Of a DNA stretch of 64,000 nucleotides, positions 25,213 through 34,885 are shown piece after piece; within the stretch, counting starts at the first letter, position 1; each line of letters opens with the position of its first letter. Under the pieces are notes generated by a model. The model saw nothing but the letters and a program-made list of their open reading frames with translations. It did not search any database and was not told where the DNA came from. The translations under genes and the position numbers were made by a program. The DNA comes from Christiangramia fulva. GTDB taxonomy: Bacteria; Bacteroidota; Bacteroidia; Flavobacteriales; Flavobacteriaceae. Location: the NCBI RefSeq assembly GCF_003024155.1, contig NZ_CP028136.1:496001-560000 (forward strand), written 5' to 3'.

Positions 25213-26043
25213 TCATTCATCATCCCGTTGCATTTTTTGCTCAAGGTAAAGCATGAGTTGTGGAAGGTATTTTATTCGCTCGCCTTTCCTGGCTTTTATC
25301 TCAGACCAGGTCTTATAAGAATTTTGAAGACGAATATTAAAGAAGTCTTCAAAAGAAGAGATAATGTTGCTTAAGTCTACAGTACCATGGTTGATGTCTC
25401 CACTGGCATAGAGCGCATAAATTAGTTCTACAAGAGCGGTTTTGGAACCCGACCACATGAGCAGCTTATGGGATTTTTGTAGTTGAAGGGTTTCATGGCC
25501 GGGCTGGATCTCTTGTAAGCGCTCCCTGATATAATGAATAAACCGGTACATGGCCTGTACCTTTGCCCATAACATATCGTGGGAGGTCGAAAACTCCGGG
25601 TATTGATAATAATTGATGGTTGGGGTAAAGGGAAAATTATTTCTATAATTCCTGGTAAAGAACTGGTGATCCAGATAGGTATGATCCTGCTCCATATAAT
25701 GCACAAAATCATTATTACGGGTAAAAAATTTATTGATCTTTTTGATTTCCTTTTCCAGATAGCGAACTTTAGGTTTTACCCCGACTTTAGGAATATCAAG
25801 CTCGCAACTTCTTACCTCGGTAAAATAAATGAGGTAGCTCATGGGGTAAGGCTTGATATTTTTAAAAAATTCAATTTCGACAGCCTTATCCTCAAAATCC
25901 TCCTTTTCTACAAAGTTCTGAAGCTTTGTCAAAGTTGTATTACACAACAATATCCCCTTCTCTGCTCTCTCTAATATGGATTGTCCCGATTTGTTAATGA
26001 GCTCGAGTTTCGTTGTAAAATTATCAAGCAATTCCTCACACAT
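25213..26043 (-). CDS. rteC: RteC-domain protein
   Basis: This ~276-residue protein resembles RteC, which in CTnDOT activates excision genes after induction by RteA/RteB (known for that element). The domain is mostly helical: FFKNIKPYPMSYLIYFTEVR, then LEKEIKKINKFFTRNNDFVHY and SKTALVELIYALYASGDIN near the C-terminus. The ATG at 26043 is taken as start; the frame reaches a TTG at 26094. It stands alone, converges on the fimbrial operon with a 5-base gap, and is separated from the tra module by that operon. This suggests the fimbrial genes are cargo inside one element, or that rteC belongs to a second, decayed element. Confidence 0.75.
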   Translation of the reverse strand: MCEELLDNFTTKLELINKSGQSILERAEKGILLCNTTLTKLQNFVEKEDFEDKAVEIEFFKNIKPYPMSYLIYFTEVRSCELDIPKVGVKPKVRYLEKEIKKINKFFTRNNDFVHYMEQDHTYLDHQFFTRNYRNNFPFTPTINYYQYPEFSTSHDMLWAKVQAMYRFIHYIRERLQEIQPGHETLQLQKSHKLLMWSGSKTALVELIYALYASGDINHGTVDLSNIISSFEDFFNIRLQNSYKTWSEIKARKGERIKYLPQLMLYLEQKMQRDDE

Positions 26044-26127
26044 CCCTTTTGCATTTAAGGAAAACAGGTAATAACGTTGTTGGGCCTTTTTCAATGATAG
26101 GTGTTATGGAGCTTGGGGCATTATATT

Positions 26128-28533
26128 TTAATCCTTTCGAAGCCAGTCTAAAGATTCAAGGGCAAAATTATCTCGCGCCTGCAGATACGCACATTTTGCC
26201 ATAACGGTAGCGCCTACTTTACGCTTTTCAAAAGCCGCTGTTAATCCAAAATCAATTTTCTGAACTCTCAACTCTTTTGCTCGTAAAATAGTTTGAAATA
26301 GTAATTGGCGATATACATTAAAGTCCCTGCTATAACGATAGTCCATTCCAATCAAATCTGGAACATAGCTTCCCGTGCTGTTTTTATAACAGAACATAAC
26401 CCCGATGACCTCCTGGTTTTCTTTTAATACGACTTGAATAAATTCCCAGTTTGGATCCTGGTTCATTGTTTCAAACAGTTTAAAAGGATACTCGAAAGTG
26501 TTAAGAGCCGGGTTATTGTCCTTTACTTCCTTGTACAGGTCGAAATATTTTTTCAATTGGGCACTTGTGACCCTAGCATTGATTTGAATTTCGAAAAAAT
26601 CCTGAAATTCCAGAATTTCCTTTTTTAAGTGGCGTCGCGATCGACTACTCAGGCTCATCGCATAATCTTCAATCGTGGTCCAATCGAAATTATCGTACCT
26701 GCAGGAATCCGGCATATCTACTTTCACGAATCCACGATTATGGAAAATGTCACTAATGTCTTTATCTGCGGGATCAAAATCTCTCAGCAGGACGGTTTCC
26801 GGTTGTAGCTTTTTCTCCAGAAGTTCCATTTCCTTTAGGAATTCTTCTAAAGCTTTTTTCCATTTAGGATGGTTTCGGTCTAGAAACAAATGATCCCCTT
26901 CGGTTAAAAATGATCCAAGGCTTAAGGTGTAACTGGTGTGATAATAAGGATCTTCTTTCCGTTTCTCCTCCAACTCCTTTGAGACAGAAACCGGTGCGAG
27001 CATGTCTTCTTTCCATAGACCATAAGTAGCGAAACTCAGCAGTACCAGTTTTCCTTCTTTATCTTTCACCTGAAAATAATAAAACTCATAGTTATGTTCG
27101 GGAAGTTTATTCCCACTGAATACTGCCTCCAGAAACTTCATACCTTGCCAATCTATTAAACCGTTTTGGCCGATGGTACAATTCCAGGTCCTCTCTTCCA
27201 TTTCATGAATACCAGAGTAGACCTCGCATTGAAATTCTTTTTTCGTTGTACTATCTTTTTTGGTCAAATTCAAGTTTCTACCGAAGGCAAAATTCACCCG
27301 GTCCAGATCTGTGTTGGTGTCTTTAAGAGCCAGGTAGAATTCCTCATTTAAGACTTCTGTTAAACCTCGAATCTCTTCTTCCCGATTATGACGTGAAATA
27401 GTAATTCGTAGTCCTGTGTTTTTTACCGGAACTGCAGGAAATATTCCTGTGTTCACGTAATAGCCCCGGTTGATCAAACGGTTCACCAGGTTAAAACCGG
27501 TAATTGGCATACCCGTACCTATATAAAAGACAGGGGAGTCATTTTCTGCTATTAGCGGTAGTTCAGTTTTATTAAGACATTCATTAAAATAGGAAGTTTT
27601 ATCGGCCAGCTCTTCCTGTAAATCATATATTTCATCGGAAAGGTGAATATTAGCAGAGGCAATAGCAGCCCCCACAGAAGCAGGCTCCAATTGAGCAGAA
27701 AAGGTGAGAGGACCTCCAAAATTTTTCACCTTATTAAAAATCTTTTCATTGGAGGTTACCATAACAGCTCCGCTTGCACCAAAAGTTTTACTTAAGGTAC
27801 CGAATAAAATCACCTGTTCTGGTAGATCCTTAAGCACACTCATAACATAGCCGCTTCCATTTTTACCCTTCCAGCTCATCCCATGCACATCATCAAAATA
27901 TAATCGAAGCTGCTCATATTTTTGAGTTAGAGCTGTTAGCTCCTCCAAAGGTGCGTAATCCCCGTACATCGAATATATACCATCAGCCATATACCATATT
28001 CGGCGACATTTATCCCGTAACTTCTTAATTTTATCCTCCAGCATATCCAACCGGCTATGCCTGATCATCTCTACGGGTACGGACCTCAACTTCAATGGTT
28101 GAACAGCGTTTTGAACGCTCCAATGCACCTGGTGGTCAAGAACTACTCCATCCCCATCTTTAACTACTGAGGGTATTACCGCCATATGTCCCAGAGTACT
28201 GTTTTTAGTGATTATAACCGGCCTTCCGTAAATCATTGCAACCTTTTCTTCCAGCTCAGCGTACAAAGGGTGAGAAATATAAGATTTGGAAAGAGGGAAC
28301 TGAGTTCCATACCTTTCTATAGCCTCTATAGCCGCAGCTTTTAGCCTCGCATCCTGCTCCAATCCAAGATATCCCGTGGTTCCGAAATGGAAAAGTTTTT
28401 TACCCTTTGTTTCAATATAACGGCCGTTAAACTTTTTTCCCTCTGCATAAAGATGCAGGGCTCCTTCTTCCTTGGCATTGGTCATAACTTCTACAACAGT
28501 GTCAAGAAAATTATTGTGCTTTAATTTAGCCAT
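26128..28533 (-). CDS. Alpha-oxoamine synthase fused to a C-terminal acyltransferase-like domain
   Basis: This 801-residue fusion begins with a PLP-dependent alpha-oxoamine synthase (residues ~1-420). FGTTGYLGLEQDARLKAAAI, YFDDVHGMSWKGKNGSG (Asp and His that hold PLP) and TLSKTFGASGA near 249 (the PLP lysine) are all present. Such enzymes condense an amino acid with an acyl thioester, as in serine palmitoyltransferase, Kbl, BioF or cysteate acyltransferase of sulfonolipid synthesis. Residues ~420-560 are an unassigned linker domain. Residues ~600-800 (YAMSLSSRSRRHLKKEILEF, VIGVMFCYKNSTGSYVPDLI, FGLTAAFEKRKVGA) read as a FemAB- or GNAT-like acyltransferase. One protein could therefore make a long-chain amino ketone and then N-acylate it. 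The amino-acid substrate is unknown. Confidence 0.75.
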   Translation of the reverse strand: MAKLKHNNFLDTVVEVMTNAKEEGALHLYAEGKKFNGRYIETKGKKLFHFGTTGYLGLEQDARLKAAAIEAIERYGTQFPLSKSYISHPLYAELEEKVAMIYGRPVIITKNSTLGHMAVIPSVVKDGDGVVLDHQVHWSVQNAVQPLKLRSVPVEMIRHSRLDMLEDKIKKLRDKCRRIWYMADGIYSMYGDYAPLEELTALTQKYEQLRLYFDDVHGMSWKGKNGSGYVMSVLKDLPEQVILFGTLSKTFGASGAVMVTSNEKIFNKVKNFGGPLTFSAQLEPASVGAAIASANIHLSDEIYDLQEELADKTSYFNECLNKTELPLIAENDSPVFYIGTGMPITGFNLVNRLINRGYYVNTGIFPAVPVKNTGLRITISRHNREEEIRGLTEVLNEEFYLALKDTNTDLDRVNFAFGRNLNLTKKDSTTKKEFQCEVYSGIHEMEERTWNCTIGQNGLIDWQGMKFLEAVFSGNKLPEHNYEFYYFQVKDKEGKLVLLSFATYGLWKEDMLAPVSVSKELEEKRKEDPYYHTSYTLSLGSFLTEGDHLFLDRNHPKWKKALEEFLKEMELLEKKLQPETVLLRDFDPADKDISDIFHNRGFVKVDMPDSCRYDNFDWTTIEDYAMSLSSRSRRHLKKEILEFQDFFEIQINARVTSAQLKKYFDLYKEVKDNNPALNTFEYPFKLFETMNQDPNWEFIQVVLKENQEVIGVMFCYKNSTGSYVPDLIGMDYRYSRDFNVYRQLLFQTILRAKELRVQKIDFGLTAAFEKRKVGATVMAKCAYLQARDNFALESLDWLRKD

Positions 28534-28760
28534 AACTCACTATTTTTAAAAATTATAGTAAAAGCTATAAAACAATTTTTTTCAATCCTATTATTGAGGA
28601 TTTTTAAAACCTATTGGGCAACTACTTAACCCTCAGAGTCAAATTTGAAAAGAAAACCAGACCTATTGATCAATTTTTACCCGCGTTGAATATCACTTGA
28701 CTGTTTTTGACATCCCTTGACGTTATTTTTTTATTAAATTAGTTCAAAATAGGTGCTGGT
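28534..28760. other. Divergent promoter region
   Basis: This stretch lies between the leftward oxoamine-synthase fusion and the rightward STAS-like gene and should carry promoters for both. TTGACT, TTGACG and several T-rich boxes occur around 28696-28740, but no clear TAnnTTTG element was fixed. No gene is visible. Confidence 0.3.
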
Positions 28761-29129
28761 ATGGGACTGATTAATAAATATGCAGAATTTTGGAGCAGGG
28801 ACGGAATTCTTTTCTTTACCTATAAGCCCAATATCCATATAGATCTTAAAGCCGCAGAAATAATTGTCAGGGATCGAATCAGGTTTCAAAATGAAAAATA
28901 ATTTCCCATTTTATGTGATATGCGGCGGTTACAAAGCGTAGAGAAACCTGCTCGGGATTATTTGGCTGAAGAAGGGTCTTATCTTGCTATCGCCGTGGCC
29001 CTATTGGTTAAAGAGCTATTCTCAGAAAAATTAAGTGATATCTTTCTACAAACAAGTAAGCCCAGCGTCCCTACCCGCAGGTTTGTTTCGGAGGCCGAAG
29101 CGATTGCATTTCTAAAGCAATTCAAATAA
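28761..29129 (+). pseudogene. STAS/SEC14-like protein split by a single in-frame stop
   Basis: One continuous frame of 122 codons carries a single TAA at 28899-28901. The first part, MGLINKYAEFWSRDGILFFT, then LKAAEIIVRDRIRFQNEK, and the second part, FPILCDMRRLQSVEKPARDY, then PTRRFVSEAEAIAFLKQFK, align without a gap to small Bacteroidota proteins with a STAS/SEC14-like fold. In those the sequence runs through a residue at the stop position. A one-base change of a tyrosine codon (TAC or TAT to TAA) would explain it. The family is of unknown function and often lies beside AraC-type regulators, as here (next gene 41 bases on). Confidence 0.7.
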
Positions 29130-29170
29130 AGCTGACGAAATAATAAGATTAATTTTAATAAAAAGATGTT

Positions 29171-30085
29171 ATGAACGGGCAATGGAATCATAACAAACTT
29201 GAGGAGCTATGCGACTTCATTATCGAAGTTATTAAAGGCAATTTCACCCTCCAATTAAATCCTGCTAATTCAGGATTTCTAGAACCATTGATAAAACTTC
29301 TCAATATAATGAACGAAGAGCTTAACACTCTTTTTCATCATACACATTCAGAAAAAAGTTATCCTCAGGTAAACCTCATCACCCTATTTATTAACCTGAA
29401 TCTTGACATTAAGTATATTTCGAGCCAATCCCTAAAATATCTGGAATTGGAACACGAACCTAAAAATTTAAAGGCCATTATTTCCGAGAAGTCTTTTTTG
29501 AAGCTTGAAAAACTATTCAAAACTTTAAATAAAAACTTTGCTAAAAAAAAACTTAAATTGGATTTTCTAAACGGAAAAGGTTTACTTTTTAAAACCCAGG
29601 CTGAACTCCACCTCAAAAACGATAGAGTAGGAGAAAATGAGATTTTAATCAATGCCTATAAGATCGTTTATCAAAACGATAGACTAGAAAAGTACCGTAA
29701 AAGGGTTCATTCGAAGAAAATTAAATATCCTACAAGAAACAGGTCCATTTTACTCCAGGCTAACAGGGAACTGATTGAGAAAATTCATACATACCTTCTA
29801 GAAAACATCGATCAAAAATTTCCCGGCATGGAGGGACTAGCCACAATCTTCAGAGTGAGTGAAAGCAAAATAAAAAAAGGCTTCAAACACTATTATGGCA
29901 CGAGTATCTATAAATTCCTTCAGGAAAAACGATTGGAAAAAGCACATTTATTATTAACCGAAACAGAAAGACCTATAAGCGCCATAGCCCAGGAATGTGG
30001 TTTTGTTAGCCCATCACATTTCTCCAGGTCATTTAAAAAGAGGTTTGGTTACTCGCCTTCAGACGTACATAGAAATCCTAAATAA
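29171..30085 (+). CDS. AraC-family transcriptional regulator
   Basis: This 304-residue regulator carries a C-terminal AraC double helix-turn-helix: RVSESKIKKGFKHYYGTSIY at ~232-251, then FLQEKRLEKAHLLLTETERP and AIAQECGFVSPSHFSRSFKK, ending in GYSPSDVHRNP. The N-terminal ~200 residues match no cupin sensor that I recognise and are helical and charged, with a PAS-like stretch (DIKYISSQSLKYLELEHEPK). It lies directly behind the STAS-like pseudogene and 165 bases before the DUF6520 gene, so it may control that gene and the converging SusCD operon. Target and signal are unknown. Confidence 0.85.
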   Translation: MNGQWNHNKLEELCDFIIEVIKGNFTLQLNPANSGFLEPLIKLLNIMNEELNTLFHHTHSEKSYPQVNLITLFINLNLDIKYISSQSLKYLELEHEPKNLKAIISEKSFLKLEKLFKTLNKNFAKKKLKLDFLNGKGLLFKTQAELHLKNDRVGENEILINAYKIVYQNDRLEKYRKRVHSKKIKYPTRNRSILLQANRELIEKIHTYLLENIDQKFPGMEGLATIFRVSESKIKKGFKHYYGTSIYKFLQEKRLEKAHLLLTETERPISAIAQECGFVSPSHFSRSFKKRFGYSPSDVHRNPK

Positions 30086-30250
30086 TGCCCTCTTGATCAA
30101 CAGGTTAACCGCCAAAAGCAAAATTCTTTTAAGACCTTTACCTCATAAGTTCATCTTAAAATTCACAACTCATAAAAATATTATTGCAATGATCCAGTAA
30201 AAGCCTGACTGGATAAATAATAGGCAATTGTTTAATTTAAATTTTTAATT

Positions 30251-30535
30251 ATGAAAACTAAAAAGATTTTTTTACCTGTTTTAGTCCTTCTTGGCACTAT
30301 AGCAATGGCTTTTAACACAGGAAATTCAAAAGTTTCTCCTATCCAACAACCTAAGGATTTCATTGAGGTAGGAGGTGTTCGGCAACCTATTGCCGAACAG
30401 GAATGTCAAGGCGAGGGATTTACGTGTAAAGTAAAATTCGAAGAAGGCGGTACAGAGTATCCGGTATATGACGAAATGAACGATACACAACCGAAACAAA
30501 GCGGTTCAGAGGATGCGACCCTTATTAACCCATAG
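30251..30535 (+). CDS. Small secreted DUF6520-family protein
   Basis: This 94-residue protein has a signal peptide (KIFLPVLVLLGTIAMAFN, ~5-22) and a short mature part. That part carries EVGGVRQPIAEQECQGEGFT with two cysteines (ECQGEGFTC, probable disulfide), then KVKFEEGGTEYPVYDE. This is the layout of DUF6520 proteins, which are confined to Bacteroidota and have no known function. The mature part is acidic and ends in a flexible Ser/Gln/Asn tail. It has its own leader after the AraC gene and ends at a shared terminator with the converging M16-peptidase operon. A secreted peptide acted on by that operon is a hypothesis only. Confidence 0.75.
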   Translation: MKTKKIFLPVLVLLGTIAMAFNTGNSKVSPIQQPKDFIEVGGVRQPIAEQECQGEGFTCKVKFEEGGTEYPVYDEMNDTQPKQSGSEDATLINP

Positions 30536-30588
30536 CCCATTAAAAAAGAGATTTAATTTTTCTTCTCCAAAGTTATTGGTTAGTAAAG

Positions 30589-30626
30589 AACATCACTCCA
30601 GGTTTACGCCTGAAGTGATGTTTTTT
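30589..30626. terminator. Bidirectional terminator between DUF6520 and the M16 peptidase gene
   Basis: AACATCACT (30589-30597) pairs with AGTGATGTT (30614-30622), with inner CAGG/CCTG pairs. A T-run follows on + and an A-rich stretch precedes, so it can serve both converging genes. Confidence 0.8.
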
Positions 30627-30629
30627 ATT

Positions 30630-33479
30630 TTAGTTGCAATAACCTTCAGGATATCCTGTAAATTGTTGAAAACAGTCATCTTTTAAATATTTTTTGGCCG
30701 CTTCATTAATATCTTCGAGATTTATAAAATATTCCAATAAGGTTCCATATTCCAAAACTTCCGGGATTGAATTCTCTTTATTTTCCTCTTTATTTTGTAA
30801 ATATTCAGGCCAAAAATTAAAATATCCAAAACTTTCAAAGCGTCCTTCATAGAATAAAAGCTCATTTGAAACCGTAGTTTTAAACCATTGCTCATCCACA
30901 CCTTGATCTCTTAACTTTCGGAACTCTTCAAGAGCGGCGGTCCTCATCCTTTTTTCATTTCCTAAATTACTATCAAAATGTATTTGAAATGCATAAATAT
31001 TATTCTTGTAATCCATCCAGGCTCCACGAGCATAAGGTGAATAACAACCATCACGAAGACGATCATAAATTTTCTTATGTAACGCGTATGATAGAATTCG
31101 AAGCTCTAATTGTGTTTTTAGATTGTGAGACACTTTAATCGGAAAATATAAGCTTGTAAAAACTTGATTAATATTCTTATACTCAAGATTTTTTTCGATT
31201 TTTTGCAAAGGGAATTTAAAAGGATCTTTTATACTGATAGAATGATTTTCGTCAGTAGGGAAAGTAGATAAAGTATTTGCCAGTAATGCGGAAACTTTTT
31301 CTTTATCGAAGTCACCAGTAACTATAAAAGTGAAATTATCTATTCCTGAATACCATTTATCCAAATTACTTAAAATTTGATCTAATTTTAAATCATCCAA
31401 ATCTTCTATTTCCAACTCCGGCAACTGTGGATACCAAACATGCTTAAACTTTTCCATTAAGAATTCCTTCGACCCCCTTATGTCTTTACCTTTCAGTTGT
31501 TCTTTCTTTTTGACCTTCCATAATTCAAAACCTTTTTGATCCTTCCCCGGTTTCTTCAAATAGAGATAAAATAAATCCAATAGGTCAGGTAAATCATGAA
31601 CACTTGATTCAGCGTAAATCTGTTGACTTTTATAGTCCATTTCAAAGCGGAGTTTTATTTCTTTTTCCCGCTTAAAACGGTCAATCTGAAATTTATTATA
31701 TCCTCCTACACCTAAATATTCCAAAACTTCTGGTGCTACAATCGCGGTTAGATACTCTTTCCTGTTTTCCAGGGGAACCTGATTGGAGCGAAAGGCACTT
31801 ATATACACTTTATTTTTAAAAAAGGTTTGACGAGGTTTAGTTGGTTTAAGTAATATTTTAACTCCATTTGGAAGATGGAAAGATGATACCCCAATCATAT
31901 TTTCCTCTATGTTTGGTAAATCAGCTACCTCAGACTGAAATACTTTAGTCTGATTTTTAAGGGTCTTGATTGACATCTTTCTTTCCCAAGGATTTATCGA
32001 CATCGTATCAACTTCATCTATCCATTGTTGGATGGTCTCATGGTTCGGCACCTCTTCCTTCCCTGATTTAAAAAAGATGAAATTGGTGTTTTTTGCAATA
32101 TTCCCTTTTGTTTTAGCAAAATCAGCCAAGTCTGAGAGTTGTATCTTTTGCAATACGGATAATACCACACTTACCTCTTCCTCTGTATTGGGAAAACACT
32201 TGTTGTAAACAAAATATTCTTTTAATCTAGTGGCTTTAGAGGCATTATCCCTGAGCTCATCATTTTTGTAAATACTCAGAACCCTCTTTTTCGCCATAGC
32301 TAATTCCTCATCAGTAAATTCCATGTTCATCTGCTTCCATGCGATTACTCCTTCTTGAAACTGGGTCTTTTGACTCTTGGAATCCTCTGCCCCTAATGAA
32401 ATTTCCATTGAAAAAGCAGCGAGCTGCCGGTCAGGTAATAGGTTTACTCCATATTTAGCAGCAAAACCCGAAAAGGGAGGTGTAAATTGTTGCATTAACT
32501 GTATTCCTCTGGAATTTATCATCATTGTGTAAAGAGATTGCAATAACATCATTCGATAATCTTCAATAGATTCCGGCTTATCAAAATTTCGCCAAGAATG
32601 AATGATCTTAACCATTGATTTCCGGTCAGTACTATCAATTACAGTATAAAAATGGTTTTTACCGTCTAAACGAATCTTATTTTTCACTAAATAATAGTCA
32701 GCATTTACCCGTTTTTCAGGAGTTCGCAAATTGGAAAATAATTGTTCAATTTTCTTTTGCGTGCTGTCCAACTCAATATTTCCAACAATAATTGCAGCCT
32801 CCAAATCCGGGCGGTACCATGTTTTATAATATTGGTTAAACGCGTTTAGTTTAAATTCTTCAAGATTTTTGAATCGTTTAGAATTGGGATAGAATTTGTA
32901 ACCGGTGCCCTCCAGCACTTTTTCTTTCATTTTTTCACCTATCCATTTTTGATAGAAATCAAAAGTCCTACCTTCTCCCATGATTGCAGCACTTTGTTTT
33001 TCTATATCTTTTGGGCTCCACTCATTCCCCTGTGCCCAATCTTTAAGAAGAAGCAAACTTCTATCTATCGCCTTTTTGGTTCCGGCTGGTATTCTTGCAT
33101 AATAATTGGTAAAGCGAGCGGATGTCACCGCATTACTATACCCCCCTACTTCCTTGATAAATTTATGAACATCCGGAAAATTCCTTGTTTTTCCTGCTGA
33201 TAAATGCTCTATAAGATGGGCATACTCTAGCTGATCTTCATTTTCATGAGTGCGACCTGCCTTAACTACCAATTCCATTTGTATCTCCTGCTTGGGATCA
33301 TCGTTTTTTAATAGATAATAGGTAAATCCATTTTTCAATGTTCCATGCCGAAAGATTGAGTCTGAAGCAAAAGAAAAACATTCTTGCTTTTCATTCTTAC
33401 TCTGACCTCTGGAACCAAAGCTTATTAAACATAGTAAGCTTAAAAGGTACACGTAATGTCTTTGCAAGGGATTCATCAA
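30630..33479 (-). CDS. Periplasmic M16 (insulinase-like) zinc peptidase
   Basis: This 949-residue secreted peptidase has a signal peptide (residues ~1-26, ending in GSRGQ). The catalytic HLIEH motif of the inverted-zinc M16 family lies at ~86-90 in EYAHLIEHLSAGKT. The downstream zinc Glu is expected in the EKQSAAIMGEGRTFDF region ~80 residues later. The usual second, inactive M16 half follows (~500-940), with YTLS-type and RLRDGCYSPYARGAW segments. Its start overlaps the SusD stop by 4 bases, so it is the last gene of a SusC-SusD-peptidase operon. It would trim peptides in the periplasm after import or before release. The substrate is unknown. Confidence 0.85.
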   Translation of the reverse strand: MMNPLQRHYVYLLSLLCLISFGSRGQSKNEKQECFSFASDSIFRHGTLKNGFTYYLLKNDDPKQEIQMELVVKAGRTHENEDQLEYAHLIEHLSAGKTRNFPDVHKFIKEVGGYSNAVTSARFTNYYARIPAGTKKAIDRSLLLLKDWAQGNEWSPKDIEKQSAAIMGEGRTFDFYQKWIGEKMKEKVLEGTGYKFYPNSKRFKNLEEFKLNAFNQYYKTWYRPDLEAAIIVGNIELDSTQKKIEQLFSNLRTPEKRVNADYYLVKNKIRLDGKNHFYTVIDSTDRKSMVKIIHSWRNFDKPESIEDYRMMLLQSLYTMMINSRGIQLMQQFTPPFSGFAAKYGVNLLPDRQLAAFSMEISLGAEDSKSQKTQFQEGVIAWKQMNMEFTDEELAMAKKRVLSIYKNDELRDNASKATRLKEYFVYNKCFPNTEEEVSVVLSVLQKIQLSDLADFAKTKGNIAKNTNFIFFKSGKEEVPNHETIQQWIDEVDTMSINPWERKMSIKTLKNQTKVFQSEVADLPNIEENMIGVSSFHLPNGVKILLKPTKPRQTFFKNKVYISAFRSNQVPLENRKEYLTAIVAPEVLEYLGVGGYNKFQIDRFKREKEIKLRFEMDYKSQQIYAESSVHDLPDLLDLFYLYLKKPGKDQKGFELWKVKKKEQLKGKDIRGSKEFLMEKFKHVWYPQLPELEIEDLDDLKLDQILSNLDKWYSGIDNFTFIVTGDFDKEKVSALLANTLSTFPTDENHSISIKDPFKFPLQKIEKNLEYKNINQVFTSLYFPIKVSHNLKTQLELRILSYALHKKIYDRLRDGCYSPYARGAWMDYKNNIYAFQIHFDSNLGNEKRMRTAALEEFRKLRDQGVDEQWFKTTVSNELLFYEGRFESFGYFNFWPEYLQNKEENKENSIPEVLEYGTLLEYFINLEDINEAAKKYLKDDCFQQFTGYPEGYCN

Positions 33480-34882
33480 TAGCCAGGATTTTGACTTAGG
33501 TTCGGATTCTTTTTCCTTTCTTCTTCAGGAATGGGGTATAACACATCAGTAGATTCCCAATATGGGTTATTTGAACCCAACACTTCTTGGGCTTTCCCGG
33601 TTCGTTTCAAGTCTAACCACCTATGCCCCCATTCAGCAAATAATTCTTTACTCCGTTCCGCCAGAATTTCCATCAACAAGTCATCTTGTGTAATTTCTGG
33701 TTGTGTATCGGCTATAAGATCTATTCCTGCTCTATCTCTAATGGTATCCAAATCCTGCATAGATCCAGCAATATCACCTTTTTCGGCCCTGGCTTCTGCC
33801 CGAATTAAATACAGCTCCGCCAAACGAAGAACCATAGAATATTCCTCAATCGGAAATTCAGTACTGCTCCAAATTTTATACTTATAGGCAAAATGAGCCT
33901 GTTTTGCCTCATTATAGCCGATCCAATTTAAAAGCCTCCCGTCATTTGCATGAAAATTTTCCACAAAATTTTCGTCTAATTTTACCGCGGCAAGAAAGGA
34001 AAAAATAGGATGGATGATAAAGAAATTTCCTTCGTAGGTATTAGAGGCATACCCCCCGCCTCCAATTGGAGAAATTTGCCATATAGCTTCTTTACTATTC
34101 GCCAGAAAAACTTCATTTAAATCAGTTAAACCATACATGGAGGCTTCCTCTATTACTTTAGTGCTCATCATTTCTGCCTTTTCCCAATCCTCCAAATAGA
34201 GATAAACCCTTGCTAATAAAGCTATGGCTGCGAATTTATTCACATGGGTTCGCTCCCCATCCCGGTATTCCGGATTTAATACATCAACTGAAAATCCAAG
34301 ATCCTCTATAATATTATCCTGCACTTCTGATATAGGTATACGTGAAGCCAAACGGTTGACATTATAATCGGTAGTAAGAATTAAGGGAACATCACCATAT
34401 AAATTTACCAGATAGAAATAGGTGAAGGCCCGAATAAATCTTGCTTCCCCTTCTAATTGAAGACTCAGATCGGGAGTTATTTCATTAGAATTTTCTAGGC
34501 CCTCCAAAAGAGCGTTTGTCATATAAATGATGTTATAAGCACTGGCCCAGATATAAAGATTATTGGTATTATCAGGCAATATTTCATTTTGTTCGAATTG
34601 CATCCTACTGTCATTTCCAGTATTAATATTGTGGATACGGTCAGCAGAGAGGCCAGAAAGTACAGTAACACTACTGCTATAACCGTTGGAAAAGGCGGAT
34701 TGAAACAATTCATTATAAATTCCCTCCATAGCACTAATTGCTGTAGCATCACTACTGAAAACTTCTTTCCCTACCAGTTTACTATCAGGCGGTTTTACTT
34801 CCAAAAAATCTTCACATGAGATAAGGAATAATGGAATTACTAATAAGATAAGGTGATATTTAATTGATTTCATAATCTTCAT
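33476..34882 (-). CDS. SusD/RagB-family surface lipoprotein
   Basis: This 468-residue lipoprotein has a lipobox (FLISC, Cys at ~23) after the signal sequence, followed by EDFLEVKPPDSKLVGKEVFS, the signature opening of SusD proteins. Tetratricopeptide-like helices (ARFIRAFTYFYLVNLYGDVP) and the C-terminal RSKELFAEWGHRWLDLKRTG with YPIPEEERKKNPNLSQNPGY are canonical. It forms the lid of the SusC transporter encoded 3 bases upstream. RagB-type members bind peptides, SusD-type members glycans. The peptidase partner downstream favours peptides here (inference). Confidence 0.9.
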   Translation of the reverse strand: MKIMKSIKYHLILLVIPLFLISCEDFLEVKPPDSKLVGKEVFSSDATAISAMEGIYNELFQSAFSNGYSSSVTVLSGLSADRIHNINTGNDSRMQFEQNEILPDNTNNLYIWASAYNIIYMTNALLEGLENSNEITPDLSLQLEGEARFIRAFTYFYLVNLYGDVPLILTTDYNVNRLASRIPISEVQDNIIEDLGFSVDVLNPEYRDGERTHVNKFAAIALLARVYLYLEDWEKAEMMSTKVIEEASMYGLTDLNEVFLANSKEAIWQISPIGGGGYASNTYEGNFFIIHPIFSFLAAVKLDENFVENFHANDGRLLNWIGYNEAKQAHFAYKYKIWSSTEFPIEEYSMVLRLAELYLIRAEARAEKGDIAGSMQDLDTIRDRAGIDLIADTQPEITQDDLLMEILAERSKELFAEWGHRWLDLKRTGKAQEVLGSNNPYWESTDVLYPIPEEERKKNPNLSQNPGY

Positions 34883-34885
34883 TTT

